This document shows positions 8,538 to 18,332 of a stretch of 64,000 bases of DNA, piece by piece. Each line of letters begins with the position of its first letter. Position 1 is the stretch's first letter. Origin of the DNA: Zhaonella formicivorans (GTDB lineage: Bacteria; Bacillota; DUOV01; Zhaonellaceae); contig NZ_CP085524.1 in NCBI RefSeq assembly GCF_004353525.1, forward strand, positions 3,183,001-3,247,000. The letters run 5' to 3'. The position numbers and the translations under genes are program-made. The notes beneath the pieces were generated by a model. That model had not been told where the DNA came from and did no database searches. It saw only the letters and a list, made by a program, of their open reading frames with translations.

Positions 8538-10178
8538 ATGAATATACGCTTGGAAAACGTCAAAACCGGCATTGATACTCCCCGGGAGGAACTGCTGAAA
8601 ATAGCTGCCAAGAAGCTCAGAGTGCCGGAAAAGAGTATCAAAAGCCTGGCTATAAAAAAACAATCCCTGGATGCCAGAAAAAAAGAAAAATTAGCATTTG
8701 TGTATTCTTTGGATCTGGAATTGGCTGACAAGGAGCTGGCGAGGCAGCTCTTGCGTAAGAAGATGCCGGGTGTAGCGCCGGCGGAACAACCTTCACTCAA
8801 GCCCCTGGAGCGGGGAGCGGAGCGGCTGAAATTGCCCCCTGTAGTCATTGGAGCCGGGCCGGCAGGATTATTTGCCGCCCTGAAACTGGCCCAACTGGGG
8901 TATAAACCCGTAGTTCTGGAACGGGGCAAAAAAGTGGAGGAAAGGCACCGTGACATTTCTCTGTTCTGGGAAACCGGACAGCTAAATCCGGAATCCAATG
9001 TGCAGTTCGGTGAAGGAGGGGCCGGCACTTTTTCCGACGGCAAGCTGACCACCAGGAGCAAAGACCCCAGGGTGGCGGAGGTGCTGCATACTCTGGTGGA
9101 AGCAGGAGCTCCGGCAGAAATAACCTACTTCCATAAGCCCCATTTAGGCACTGACCGGCTGCGGAAAATTGTCTGCAATTTGCGGCAAAAACTGCTGGCT
9201 TTAGGAGCTAAAGTGTTTTTTCAAGCTACAGTGACTGATTTATTTTTTGAAAAGGGCCTTTTAAAAGCTTTACAAGTTAATCATAAATATGAATTGCCTG
9301 CGGAAGTGGCCGTTTTGGCTACCGGCCACAGCGCCAGGGACACTTTCGCCATGTTGGCCGCAAGGGATTTGCCCGTTGAACCCAAGCCTTTTGCCATAGG
9401 AGTAAGGATCGAGCACCCGCAAAGCTTTATTGACCGGGCCCAATACGGCAGCTACGCCGGTCACCCCGGCTTGGGGGCGGCAGACTACAAGCTGACCTAT
9501 CAAAGCGAAAAGTACAACAGAGGGGCTTATTCCTTTTGTATGTGTCCGGGGGGTTACGTGGTAGCCGGTTCATCGGAGGAAAACACTGTTGTTACCAACG
9601 GCATGAGCGAGTACAGGCGTGATTCCGGGGTGGCCAACAGCGGCTTAGTGGTGACAGTGGGCACCAAGGATTATCCTGGCAATGACCCCCTAGCGGGAAT
9701 TGCCTTTCAGAGGATTTGGGAGAAAAAAGCATTCGAGCTGGGAGGGAAAAATTATCACGCTCCTGCGCAAAAGGTGGAGGATTTCCTGGCGGACCGGTCC
9801 AGCACAGACTTGCAAGGTGCTGTCGCCCCCACTTATAAACCCGGTGTAACCCCGGCTAACCTGCGGGACTGTTTGCCCAAAGAAGTTGGTGAAGTATTGC
9901 ACGAGGCGTTGTTGGACTTCGACCGGAAGATTAAGGGATATGCAGGTAAAGATGCCCTTTTGACAGGGGTGGAAACAAGGACTTCCAGCCCCATTCGCAT
10001 CCGGCGCGGCGACGATTACCAGGTAATAGGCTTGAAAGGCCTTTATCCCGCCGGGGAAGGCCCGGGTTACGCTGGAGGTATTGTCAGCGCCGCCGTTGAC
10101 GGGCTGCGGGTTGCGGAAGCAATCATTACCACTTATGCTTTACCTAGTGAGGAATATGATGTGATGTTTGATTTTTAA
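8538..10178 (+). CDS. NAD(P)/FAD-dependent oxidoreductase (COG2509-type uncharacterised dehydrogenase)
   Basis: From ATG 8538 (AGGAG 10 nt upstream) the product is about 546 residues. A ~95-residue N-terminal domain typical of this family precedes the Rossmann FAD-binding motif GAGPAG at 105-110. Further family features are the NVQFGEGGAGTFSDGKL stretch and a C-terminal GEGPGYAGGIVSAAVDGLRVAEAI segment that closes the FAD site. An ATG 66 nt upstream is less likely because no ribosome binding site precedes it. The substrate is unknown. In Clostridia this gene often sits between the cdaA-cdaR block and glmM-glmS, as it does here; that is context, not proof of a linked function. Confidence 0.88.
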   Translation: MNIRLENVKTGIDTPREELLKIAAKKLRVPEKSIKSLAIKKQSLDARKKEKLAFVYSLDLELADKELARQLLRKKMPGVAPAEQPSLKPLERGAERLKLPPVVIGAGPAGLFAALKLAQLGYKPVVLERGKKVEERHRDISLFWETGQLNPESNVQFGEGGAGTFSDGKLTTRSKDPRVAEVLHTLVEAGAPAEITYFHKPHLGTDRLRKIVCNLRQKLLALGAKVFFQATVTDLFFEKGLLKALQVNHKYELPAEVAVLATGHSARDTFAMLAARDLPVEPKPFAIGVRIEHPQSFIDRAQYGSYAGHPGLGAADYKLTYQSEKYNRGAYSFCMCPGGYVVAGSSEENTVVTNGMSEYRRDSGVANSGLVVTVGTKDYPGNDPLAGIAFQRIWEKKAFELGGKNYHAPAQKVEDFLADRSSTDLQGAVAPTYKPGVTPANLRDCLPKEVGEVLHEALLDFDRKIKGYAGKDALLTGVETRTSSPIRIRRGDDYQVIGLKGLYPAGEGPGYAGGIVSAAVDGLRVAEAIITTYALPSEEYDVMFDF

Positions 10179-10434
10179 AATCCACCGCAGCACCGTCAGA
10201 GGCTGAAAAACCGTAACCAATTGTATCGTTGCTGCACTTTTTGATAAGCCGTAGAGCTCTATGTGAAGAGTTTGATTGTAAGCTGACGATCAGCGGACAC
10301 AAAGGCACATTTTTGAGATGGCAAGAATATAGTTAACATAACTACGATTTAAGCTGCCAGCTGATGGCTGATGTAGCTGACAGCTGATAGCTAACATGCA
10401 TATTTCCTGCATGTAGACGAGAGGAGTTAATGTT
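10179..10434. other. Intergenic region with short AGCTGA-type repeats and a small hairpin
   Basis: No gene is visible. Positions ~10350-10395 contain four near-copies of a CAGCTGATGGC-like word in a row. The GCATG...CATGC segment at ~10396-10415 can form a small hairpin just upstream of the glmM ribosome binding site. Significance is unclear. Confidence 0.35.
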
Positions 10435-11766
10435 ATGGGAGTTTTATTTGGTACGGATGGAGTACGGGGCGTAGCTAACAAAGAACTGACCCCTGAACTG
10501 GCTTTTAAGCTTGGGAGGGCTGCAGCCAACCAGCTGGCCAAGGACAGCAAAGAGGCCACCATTGCGATTGGCAAGGATACCAGGATTTCAGGAGACATGC
10601 TGGAAGCTGCTTTAACGGCGGGTATTCTCTCTGCCGGAGTCAATGTTTACCGGCTGGGTGTACTGCCAACACCCGGTATTGCCTATTTGACCAAAAAACT
10701 GGGAGCTACCGCTGGCGCTGTCATTTCTGCTTCTCATAACCCGGTGGCTGATAACGGCATTAAGTTTTTTGACTCAAGGGGCTATAAGCTCCCCGATGAA
10801 GTGGAAGAGCAAATTGAGGGCATGGTATTAGCAGAAGAGGATACCGCTCCCAGGCCCACAGGAACAGAGGTTGGCAGAATAATTGAAGTGGACAATGCAG
10901 TAGAGATATATGCTGACTTTGCTAAAAGCACTTTCCAGGGGAGCCTGGCAGGGTTAAAAATCGTGGTTGACTGCGCCAACGGCGCCTCCTATAGAGTTAC
11001 ACCAATGGTCTTACGGGCTTTGGGCGCGGAAGTAATTTGTTTACATAATAATCCGGATGGTACTAATATCAATCTAAACTCCGGCTCAACCCACCCGGAA
11101 AGCCTGATGGAGGCAGTAGTTATGCATAAGGCCCACCTGGGCCTGGCCCACGACGGTGATGCCGACCGGGTACTGGCTGTGGATGAAAAGGGCAACCTGG
11201 TGGACGGGGACCAGATTATGGTCATTTGCGGCTTGAGGCTGAAAGAAAAAGGGCTGCTGAAAAATAACACCGTTGTAGTTACCGTTATGAGCAACTTGGG
11301 ACTGCACCAGGCATTGAAGAAAGCCGGAATAGCAGTGAAACAGGTCAAGGTGGGAGACCGTTATGTTTTGGAAGAAATGGTCAGGAGCGGGGCAAGTCTG
11401 GGAGGCGAGCAGTCGGGACATATCATTTTCCTGGACCATAATACCACCGGCGACGGACTGATGACGGCACTCCAGCTCCTTTTGGCAGCAGTTGAAAGCG
11501 GGCAGCCGCTCAGCGCTTTGGCGGCCCGGATGAAACGTTTTCCCCAAGTCTTGGTGAACGTACGGGTGCAGGATAAAAAACAGGCGATGGAAAACCCGGC
11601 TTTTCTTAAAGCCATCGAGGAAGCTGAAGCTACCTTAGGGGAAGAAGGCCGCATCCTGGTCCGTCCCTCCGGCACGGAACCCCTCATCCGGATTATGGCT
11701 GAAGGGCCTGAACAAGGCCAATTGGAAGAAATAGCAGAGCGGCTGGCAAGTATAATCAGGGGCTGA
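10435..11766 (+). CDS. glmM: Phosphoglucosamine mutase GlmM
   Basis: The product is 443 residues and starts [12 protein letters not shown], the signature N-terminus of GlmM. The phosphoserine loop SASHNP (residues 98-103) and the metal-binding DGDADR loop (~237-243) are intact, as is the C-terminal phosphate-binding RPSGTEP motif. The enzyme interconverts glucosamine-6-phosphate and glucosamine-1-phosphate for UDP-GlcNAc and wall synthesis. GAGGAG precedes the ATG. It precedes glmS, which supplies its substrate, and follows cdaA/cdaR; GlmM is a known inhibitor of CdaA in several Bacillota. Confidence 0.97.
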   Translation: MGVLFGTDGVRGVANKELTPELAFKLGRAAANQLAKDSKEATIAIGKDTRISGDMLEAALTAGILSAGVNVYRLGVLPTPGIAYLTKKLGATAGAVISASHNPVADNGIKFFDSRGYKLPDEVEEQIEGMVLAEEDTAPRPTGTEVGRIIEVDNAVEIYADFAKSTFQGSLAGLKIVVDCANGASYRVTPMVLRALGAEVICLHNNPDGTNINLNSGSTHPESLMEAVVMHKAHLGLAHDGDADRVLAVDEKGNLVDGDQIMVICGLRLKEKGLLKNNTVVVTVMSNLGLHQALKKAGIAVKQVKVGDRYVLEEMVRSGASLGGEQSGHIIFLDHNTTGDGLMTALQLLLAAVESGQPLSALAARMKRFPQVLVNVRVQDKKQAMENPAFLKAIEEAEATLGEEGRILVRPSGTEPLIRIMAEGPEQGQLEEIAERLASIIRG

Positions 11767-11888
11767 TGGCCAATGCAGCCGTCAGCCTTCAACTGAGAGC
11801 CTTAGCCAAATCTTTCCAGGGTTCGGAAGGAACTAAATCTTGTTTCAAAACGTCTGAAATAATGTTATGATTATTTTTGTTGCATATA

Positions 11889-11952
11889 AGTCACCGGTCG
11901 CCGGTCCCGGTTTGCAGCGTGCAACCGGGGACCCAAGCCAATGGGCGGTGAT
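11889..11952 (+). ncRNA. Strongly folded leader segment upstream of the glmS ribozyme (unknown RNA element)
   Basis: A multi-branched fold is readable. An outer helix TCACCG/CGGTGA pairs ~11891-11896 with 11946-11951. It encloses a long hairpin (about 11903-11933, GGTCC...GGACC with a TGCA/TGCA top) and a small CCCA/TGGG hairpin (11932-11945). The closing helices plus two inner hairpins suggest a three-way junction. It is in the same untranslated leader as the glmS ribozyme. I could not match it to a riboswitch class with confidence. Confidence 0.4.
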
Positions 11953-12021
11953 AGATACTCTGGAATGGAGGTGAAACTGGAGCTATTTCCCTTTAGCGTA
12001 AGAAATGGAACATAAAAAAAC

Positions 12022-12206
12022 AGAAAGCGCCAGAACCACATGTTGGGTGCACCGACATGAGTCTAACGACTGCCGCCACCGGCGGCATGGTTGACGAGGA
12101 GGAGGATGATCGAAATTTCGGCGGGTGTCCTCCCGGTCGGCTACGACCGCAAAGGCGGTACAAACCTAAAGAGCAATCTTTAGCACAAATACTGCCGGGT
12201 AGCTAA
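12022..12206 (+). ncRNA. glmS ribozyme / riboswitch (GlcN6P-responsive self-cleaving RNA)
   Basis: The conserved core of the glmS ribozyme is present in order: AGCGCCAGAAC at 12026-12036, GTTGACGAGGA near 12090, ATCGAAATTTCGGCGGGTG near 12109-12127, and ACTGCCGGGTAGCT near 12191-12204. The known cleavage point, just 5' of the GCGCC segment, falls between 12026 and 12027. It lies in the leader of glmS, the standard location. With glucosamine-6-phosphate as cofactor the RNA cleaves itself, lowering glmS mRNA levels. Confidence 0.95.
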
Positions 12207-12213
12207 GTTCCGT

Positions 12214-12246
12214 TTCCTTACGCTTTTTTCAAATCAACGTAAGGAG
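12214..12246 (+). promoter_or_regulatory. Hairpin that can hide the glmS ribosome binding site, in competition with an upstream helix
   Basis: Bases 12215-12222 (TCCTTACG) are complementary to 12238-12245 (CGTAAGGA), with a further G-U pair, a 15-nt loop and the AAGGAG Shine-Dalgarno (12241-12246) inside the stem. The same left arm (12207-12224) is also complementary to 11995-12011, upstream of the ribozyme cleavage site, over 16 pairs with one bulge. The two pairings exclude each other. Confidence 0.55.
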
Positions 12247-12256
12247 TGAGTGGAAA

Positions 12257-14080
12257 ATGTGTGGTATTGTAGGATATTTAGGCAAAAAGCAGGCAGCTCC
12301 CATTTTGTTGGGAGGGTTGGAGAAATTAGAGTACAGGGGCTATGATTCCGCGGGAATAGCTGTCTTAGCGGACAGTAGCTTGGAAATTGCGAAAACAGTT
12401 GGCAAATTGCAAGTATTAAAAGATAAATTAGTGGATAATTTACCCGCAGGCTACATGGGAATAGGCCACACCCGCTGGGCTACCCACGGTAAGCCTTCCG
12501 ATACAAATGCCCATCCTCATACAGGATGCAGCGATGCTTTTGTGGTAGTGCATAACGGCATCATTGAAAACTACCAAAAGCTGAAAGAATGGTTGATTAA
12601 TAAAGGACATACTTTTAAGTCCGAGACAGATACCGAGGTGCTGCCCCACTTAATTGAGCATCACTACAAAGGTGATTTGGCAGCTGCAGTACAAGACATG
12701 GTCCGTTTATTGGAGGGTTCCTATGCCTTGGCCATAATGAGCACCAAAGAGCCGGACAAAATAGTGGCAGTGCGCAAGGACAGCCCGCTGGTTGTGGGCC
12801 TTGGACAGGAAGAGTATTTCCTGGCATCCGACATCCCGGCAATTCTCAACCATACCAGGGAGACTTACATCCTGGAAGATGGCGAAATGGCTGTCTTAAC
12901 TGCAGATGGCGTTACCGTATATAATTCCCTGGGAGAGAAAATTGTTAAAGAAATTTTCCATGTACAGTGGGATATCCAGGCAGCCGAGCGGGGCGGTTAC
13001 CCCCACTTCATGCTGAAAGAGATCTTTGAGCAGCCCCGTGCAATAAAGGATACGACTTCCGGGCGCATTAACGATGCAGGAATTGTGGACTTAGGTTTGC
13101 AAATGACCCCGACAGAGATTGCGAAGTTCGAAAAAATTGCGGTGGTAGCCTGCGGGACTGCCTCCTATGCCGGTATGGTAGGCAAATACGTGATGGAAAA
13201 GATGTTGCGCATACCGGTTGAAGTGGATATTGCTTCAGAGTTCCGCTACCGGGACCCGCTGGTCGACGAAAAGACACTGGTGCTGGTAATCAGCCAGTCC
13301 GGGGAAACAGCAGATACTTTAGCTGCTCTCCGGGAGGCCAAAGCAAGGAAAGCTAAAGTTGTGGCAATTACCAACGTGGTAGGTAGCTCCGTTTCCAGGG
13401 AAGCTGATGAAGTGATTTACACCTGGGCCGGGCCGGAAATTGCCGTAGCTTCCACTAAAGCATATATTACGCAGCTGGTGGCTATCTATCTTTTGAGTAT
13501 GCACCTCGCCCAGGCTAAAGGGATGATTTCACAGCATGAGGCGGAAGAGCTCGCTTTAGCTATAAAAAAATTACCTGAGTTAGCTGATGAAGTACTGGGA
13601 CAGGCTGCAAATATTGAATTGTGGGCTAAGAGCATTGCCAAATGGGAAGATGCGTTTTTCATTGGCCGTGGTATAGATTTCGCTGTCGGCTTGGAAGGAG
13701 CCTTAAAACTAAAAGAGATCTCCTACATTCATGCTGAAGCTTACGCTGCAGGCGAACTTAAACATGGCACATTAGCCCTCATTGTAGACAATATCCCGGT
13801 AATTGCCCTGGCAACCCAGGAAGCACTTTTTGATAAAATGGTCAGCAACATTAAAGAAGTAAAAGCCCGGGGAGCCAACGTCACCGCCGTAGCTTTCGCA
13901 GGGAACGAAGAAATTCAAGCATCGGTGGATCAGGTAATTTACCTGCCCAAAACTCTGCCCATCCTGGCCCCGGTCCTCACTGTAATACCTTTGCAACTCC
14001 TGGCCTACTACGCCGCCGTCGCCAGAGGCAGCGACGTGGATAAGCCACGGAATTTGGCCAAGAGTGTTACGGTGGAGTAG
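12257..14080 (+). CDS. glmS: Glutamine--fructose-6-phosphate aminotransferase (isomerizing) GlmS
   Basis: The product is 607 residues, full length. Cys2 of MCGIVGYLG is the glutaminase nucleophile. The N-terminal Ntn-hydrolase domain (to ~residue 220) contains GHTRWATHG and the HNGIIENY motif. Two SIS domains follow (CGTASYAGMVGKYVME; ISQSGETADTLAAL; IGRGIDFAVGLEGALKLKEISY). The C-terminus ends DKPRNLAKSVTVE as in other GlmS proteins. It makes glucosamine-6-phosphate from fructose-6-phosphate and glutamine and is controlled by the glmS ribozyme in its leader. AAGGAG lies 10 nt before the ATG. Confidence 0.98.
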   Translation: MCGIVGYLGKKQAAPILLGGLEKLEYRGYDSAGIAVLADSSLEIAKTVGKLQVLKDKLVDNLPAGYMGIGHTRWATHGKPSDTNAHPHTGCSDAFVVVHNGIIENYQKLKEWLINKGHTFKSETDTEVLPHLIEHHYKGDLAAAVQDMVRLLEGSYALAIMSTKEPDKIVAVRKDSPLVVGLGQEEYFLASDIPAILNHTRETYILEDGEMAVLTADGVTVYNSLGEKIVKEIFHVQWDIQAAERGGYPHFMLKEIFEQPRAIKDTTSGRINDAGIVDLGLQMTPTEIAKFEKIAVVACGTASYAGMVGKYVMEKMLRIPVEVDIASEFRYRDPLVDEKTLVLVISQSGETADTLAALREAKARKAKVVAITNVVGSSVSREADEVIYTWAGPEIAVASTKAYITQLVAIYLLSMHLAQAKGMISQHEAEELALAIKKLPELADEVLGQAANIELWAKSIAKWEDAFFIGRGIDFAVGLEGALKLKEISYIHAEAYAAGELKHGTLALIVDNIPVIALATQEALFDKMVSNIKEVKARGANVTAVAFAGNEEIQASVDQVIYLPKTLPILAPVLTVIPLQLLAYYAAVARGSDVDKPRNLAKSVTVE

Positions 14081-14153
14081 GGCGCGAAAAAAGGGGTTCC
14101 GTTTAGGGAGTGATAAGGGGAAAGGGTTAAGGTTCAAGTCATAATGAAATAAC

Positions 14154-14209
14154 AAAGGGATAAGTGCAAAGCCTTGAAAAGCAAGGTTTACGCCACTTAT
14201 CCCTTTTTT
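14154..14209 (+). terminator. Intrinsic terminator of glmS
   Basis: A 13-bp stem (14154-14166 with 14194-14206) encloses a second hairpin (AAAGCCTTG/CAAGGTTT) and is followed by a T run ending at 14209. Confidence 0.9.
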
Positions 14210-14651
14210 CCTTTTATCCTTGATCCTGCCCATTTCGAACAACTTTTTACAGACAAAATAGAGAGGAATTTGAAAAAGAATATGGAAATCAGTACTGATT
14301 AACTGAAAAACTTTATTTCCTCCCATAAAATCCCATGCTTATTTTAAGCGGGTTGGAGGGGAGGAAACGGAAAGGTTTTTTGAAATTAACAACTGGAGGC
14401 ATTTGGAAATGGCTTTCTTATAATTATTAATGTCTCCTATACTGAGCTTTGTTATTTTGAAAGCCTGGCCGAAAGTATTATTTGACAATTAGTCATCTGC
14501 TGCGCAACATGGTTTATACCTATTTTTTCACTCTTGATAAGGACAAAGAACGGCGGATTATTCGATGCGGCAGGCAGGACAAGCCTGGAATAATGGATTA
14601 AGTTGTATAAGTTTTTAAAATATGAAGTGGAATAAGAGAGGGGCTGAAAAA
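14210..14651. other. Intergenic region at the left edge of the defence island
   Basis: No gene is visible in these ~440 bases. A TTGACA at about 14481-14486 could be a -35 box, but no well-spaced -10 follows. The region marks the change from core genes to the accessory island; I see no tRNA gene or direct repeat that would define an integration site. Confidence 0.5.
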
Positions 14652-17600
14652 GTGAAAACCTTGTTTGAACTCTGTAGGCCGAGAGAGAGCGTCTTTGATG
14701 AAACGCAAAGGGATGATGTCTTAGATCTAACTGATTTAATTGAAAACCGCATCGATCCCCAGCGCTTTTTTGAGGAGAACTTCCTAACTCAAGGGATGAA
14801 AGTCTTATTGGAAACTGCTTTCAAGCGTTTCCACAGGCAGGGATCGACGGGCCTGATAAAACTGACCCAATCCATGGGCGGCGGTAAAACCCACAACATG
14901 ATTGCCCTAGGACTTTTGGCCAAGCATCCCGAGTTAAGGCAGAAAGTAATGGGGGATAGATTCAGAGACAGCCATCTGGGAAAAATCAAGGTTGTGGCCT
15001 TCACAGGCAGGGAAAGCGATGCACCATACGGCATCTGGGGAGCCATTGCCGAGCAGTTGGGTAAGAAAGAAGTCTTTAAGGATTATTATACCCCTCTGCA
15101 GGCGCCTGGGCAGACAGCCTGGATTAACCTTTTAAAGGGAGAGCCGCTCCTTATTTTGCTGGACGAGTTGCCTCCTTACCTGGAAAACGCTAAAGCGAAA
15201 ATGATCGGCGATTCGAATTTGGCCACAGTGACAACTACAGCCTTGGCCAATCTGTTCAATGCTTTGGGCAAAGAGGAGCTTTCCAACGTTTGCCTTGTTA
15301 TTTCCGACTTAAAAGCCACATATGAGAGCGGAAGCGAGTTATTGCAGTCATCTTTTAAGGAACTGGAAAACGAGGTCAACCGTTCTGCTTTAAACATTGA
15401 GCCAGTAAGCAGCACATCAGATGAAATCTATCACATCTTAAGGAGAAGGCTTTTTAAGGAGCTGCCTGGGGAAAGTGAAATAAATGAAATTGCTAACGCC
15501 TACAAACAAGCCGTCCTGGAAGCGAAACAAATGGGGTATACCAATCTATCCCCAGAACAGGTTTTTGTGGGGATTAAAGATTCTTACCCATTCCACCCTT
15601 CCATCAGGGACTTGTACGCCCGCTTTAAAGAAAATCCAGGCTTCCAGCAGACTAGAGGCCTCATCCGCCTCATGAGGATTATCATTTCCCAGTTATACAG
15701 AGGAGACAAGCCAAAGGCCCAGGAGAAGTATCTGGTTAATGTCTATGTTTTTGACCTCAACGATCCAGAAATGCTTACAGCCGTGACCCAGATTAAACCT
15801 TCCCTTGCTAACGCCATTGCCCATGATATTGCCTCCAATGGTAAAGCTGTCGCCGAAATTGTTGATGCTACAATGAACGAAACCTGCATGCAGGATTTAG
15901 CTAAGTTGGTTTTGGTTGCATCCCTTGCCGACATTCCAAATGCTCTTCTGGGGCTTTCCTTGCAGGAAACAATAGGGTATTTGTGCGAGCCAGGGAAGGA
16001 CATTACGCGGGTCAAAAGGGCCCTGGATGAATTTGTCATGCGGGCATGGTATCTCTTTACTGACAGGGACGGCAGGATCTTTTTCAAAAACACCAAAAAC
16101 CTCATTGCCGAATTAAACTCGCTGGTGGATTCTTACGATAACGAAAGCGCCAAAAAAGAATTAAGGGCTTTTCTGGAGGAAAAATTTAAACCGACCGTAG
16201 GGGATTGTTATCAAAAGGTGCAGGTCTTCCCAGCCGTGGATGAAATCAGCCTTTCCGAAGATAAGGTACTCCTTGTGCTTTTCGAACCCTATACGGGAGG
16301 CTCGGGCCTACATCCAGACTTACAGAAATTCTACGAAAACGAACGCTATAAAAACAGGGTGATGTTTTTATCAGGCACAAGAAGCACCATGGATAAACTC
16401 TATCACGCTGCCAAGGAGCACAGGGCGATCAACCAGATTATTGCCAGGATGGAAGAAGAAAAAGTGCCCGAGAACAATCCCCAGTACCAGAAGGCTCTGG
16501 AAAAACGGGACAGGATCAAGCTGGAGCTTTTGCAGGCAGCCAGGGAAACCTTTGTGCAGCTCTACTACCCTGCCAAAACTGGGCTGTTAAAGGCTGACTT
16601 CTTTATGGAATTTACAGGCAATGATTATAACGGGGAAAAACAAATCAGGGATGTCCTTTTGCAGAGGCAGAAATTTACCGTTGATGTGACGGACGATAAC
16701 TTCAGAAAAAAATGCGAAGACCGTTTATTTACCCAGAAGGAAATGCGCTGGAGCGATATTAAAGATCGGGCGGCCACCAACCCTGCCTGGCAGTGGCACC
16801 TACCGCGGGCTCTTGATGATTTAAAAGACGACATGCTGAAAAAAGGTATCTGGCGGGAGCACGGCGGCTATATTGAAAAACCACCGTTCCCGAAAGAAAA
16901 AACAAAGGTTTTGATTCAGGAACTTCGCAGGGATGACTCAACGGGAGAGGTGACCCTGAAACTTATCCCCCAGTATGGGGACAAGGTTTACTACGAAGTC
17001 GGGGCGCCTGCCACGACGGCTTCCAACCTGGTGGAGAATTTAAACGAATTTAGGACACGAGAACTTAAACTGTCGTTTTTGTGCGTAGACAGCACAGGAG
17101 GACATGAAACTGGTGACCCCGTGGAGTGGCAGAATAAAATCACCCTCAAATACAGGGTTTTTGACAGAGGTGATGATAAGGTCGTGGAACTTCTGTCAGC
17201 GCCCGCCACCACAATCAAATATACCACGGACGGCTCAAATCCCAAAGAATACGGCGGTATTTGCGACGGTGAGATTATCGTTCCCAAAGACTCTGCCTTT
17301 GTTTTGGCAGTAGCGGAAGCCCAGGGCATTTATTCGGAAACCATCCAAATAAAGATAGATAGGACAAAAGGAACTAGCATTACCATTTATAAAGATAAGC
17401 CTCTTAAACTGTATAAAAGGTGCAAAACCAGCGATACGGCGGAAACCTACCACGAGCTCGGCCTCTTAAAGAAACATGGCGCAGAACTCTCCGATGTGAT
17501 TGTAACCTTGTACAGGGTTGATGATGGCGGCGGTGAAAAAGGCTGGATTGAGCTGACCATTGATTCTTCCCTGAAAGTGGAGATAGAGCGTTTGGAAAAC

Positions 17601-17762
17601 AGCATTGATGCCGTAAGAAATAATTTCATAGCTGATGGTAAAGTGAACATCAGCCTGGAATACGGCACGGCACGGTTTGCCACGGGGCAGAACTTTATGG
17701 ACTGGGTGGCCACGAAGAAAAAATCATTGCAAGATTTTAAGGAACAGGAGATTGTACAATAA
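14652..17762 (+). CDS. DUF499 domain ATPase (anti-phage-associated)
   Basis: The product is ~1037 residues from GTG 14652, chosen because GAGAGGGG lies 8 nt upstream and the sequence then begins VKTLFELCRPRESVF, the usual DUF499 opening. An ATG 30 nt upstream has no ribosome binding site. Walker A is SMGGGKT (residues ~74-81) and Walker B LLILLDE (~166-172). Long helical regions follow, and a C-terminal section of beta-rich repeats includes TIKYTTDGSNP, a chitobiase-type C-terminal-like sequence. DUF499 proteins are large P-loop ATPases found next to DUF1156 methylases and helicases in defence islands. Its stop codon abuts the next start. It probably powers or gates the methylase-helicase complex; that role is inferred. 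Confidence 0.87.
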   Translation: MKTLFELCRPRESVFDETQRDDVLDLTDLIENRIDPQRFFEENFLTQGMKVLLETAFKRFHRQGSTGLIKLTQSMGGGKTHNMIALGLLAKHPELRQKVMGDRFRDSHLGKIKVVAFTGRESDAPYGIWGAIAEQLGKKEVFKDYYTPLQAPGQTAWINLLKGEPLLILLDELPPYLENAKAKMIGDSNLATVTTTALANLFNALGKEELSNVCLVISDLKATYESGSELLQSSFKELENEVNRSALNIEPVSSTSDEIYHILRRRLFKELPGESEINEIANAYKQAVLEAKQMGYTNLSPEQVFVGIKDSYPFHPSIRDLYARFKENPGFQQTRGLIRLMRIIISQLYRGDKPKAQEKYLVNVYVFDLNDPEMLTAVTQIKPSLANAIAHDIASNGKAVAEIVDATMNETCMQDLAKLVLVASLADIPNALLGLSLQETIGYLCEPGKDITRVKRALDEFVMRAWYLFTDRDGRIFFKNTKNLIAELNSLVDSYDNESAKKELRAFLEEKFKPTVGDCYQKVQVFPAVDEISLSEDKVLLVLFEPYTGGSGLHPDLQKFYENERYKNRVMFLSGTRSTMDKLYHAAKEHRAINQIIARMEEEKVPENNPQYQKALEKRDRIKLELLQAARETFVQLYYPAKTGLLKADFFMEFTGNDYNGEKQIRDVLLQRQKFTVDVTDDNFRKKCEDRLFTQKEMRWSDIKDRAATNPAWQWHLPRALDDLKDDMLKKGIWREHGGYIEKPPFPKEKTKVLIQELRRDDSTGEVTLKLIPQYGDKVYYEVGAPATTASNLVENLNEFRTRELKLSFLCVDSTGGHETGDPVEWQNKITLKYRVFDRGDDKVVELLSAPATTIKYTTDGSNPKEYGGICDGEIIVPKDSAFVLAVAEAQGIYSETIQIKIDRTKGTSITIYKDKPLKLYKRCKTSDTAETYHELGLLKKHGAELSDVIVTLYRVDDGGGEKGWIELTIDSSLKVEIERLENSIDAVRNNFIADGKVNISLEYGTARFATGQNFMDWVATKKKSLQDFKEQEIVQ

Positions 17763-18332
17763 ATGGCGGAAAGAAGAAGGACAATCGGTTTTGGTTTTGA
17801 TCCTTTTGAGTCGCAGCACCATTTTTTAGTGGTTATTCCCCGCAGTAATGACGGGAAGGTGATTATCTACGAACGCTTCAAGTGGCAGGAGGACGCAGAG
17901 GTCCATACTATTGATTATACCATTGACAGGCCGAAAGTGGAGCTGGGCAAATACAAATGGAAGCTCATCGAAGATGCCCTGAAGGACGAATTCAACAGCA
18001 GGCTGAAAAAGGAAAAGCTGCCCGTTGGCAAATGGCATATCGGGCAGGTACCTGTCCAGCGTCTTTTTGGCAAGGAAATGGTGCTTTTGGCCTGGGCCAT
18101 TGAGGACTGCGACCCGTCGGTCATCCCGACGGCGATAAAAAACTGGCTGGGTTTAAGCCCCGAGGAGCGCTGGTGGCTTTTTACCATGACCAATGCCGCC
18201 TCGGGTGGGCTGAATGACAAACGTGGCTGGCGCAAGGCGGTAAGATATGCCCTTACCGAAAACCCCGTGGAAGAGTCCAATCGGCAGATGGAGCTTTTCG
18301 ACCTGCTGATCGGCAGGAAAATAGATGACTAA
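17763..18332 (+). CDS. DUF3780 domain protein (anti-phage-associated)
   Basis: The product is 189 residues with no catalytic motif that I can name. The sequence is rich in aromatic and charged residues (IGFGFDPFESQHHFLVVIPR near the start; LSPEERWWLFTMTNAASGG near residue 140). DUF3780 proteins are encoded between DUF499 and DUF1156 genes in several defence islands, matching this position. The ATG directly follows the TAA of the DUF499 gene, with AGGAG 12 nt upstream, and the 3' end overlaps the methylase start, so the three genes are co-translated. A structural or adaptor role is likely but unproven. Confidence 0.85.
   Translation: MAERRRTIGFGFDPFESQHHFLVVIPRSNDGKVIIYERFKWQEDAEVHTIDYTIDRPKVELGKYKWKLIEDALKDEFNSRLKKEKLPVGKWHIGQVPVQRLFGKEMVLLAWAIEDCDPSVIPTAIKNWLGLSPEERWWLFTMTNAASGGLNDKRGWRKAVRYALTENPVEESNRQMELFDLLIGRKIDD

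Noticed and set aside
13772-14326. 184-codon minus-strand open frame overlapping the end of glmS and its terminator.
   Set aside because: It runs antisense to glmS, reads through the terminator stem and has no ribosome binding site.
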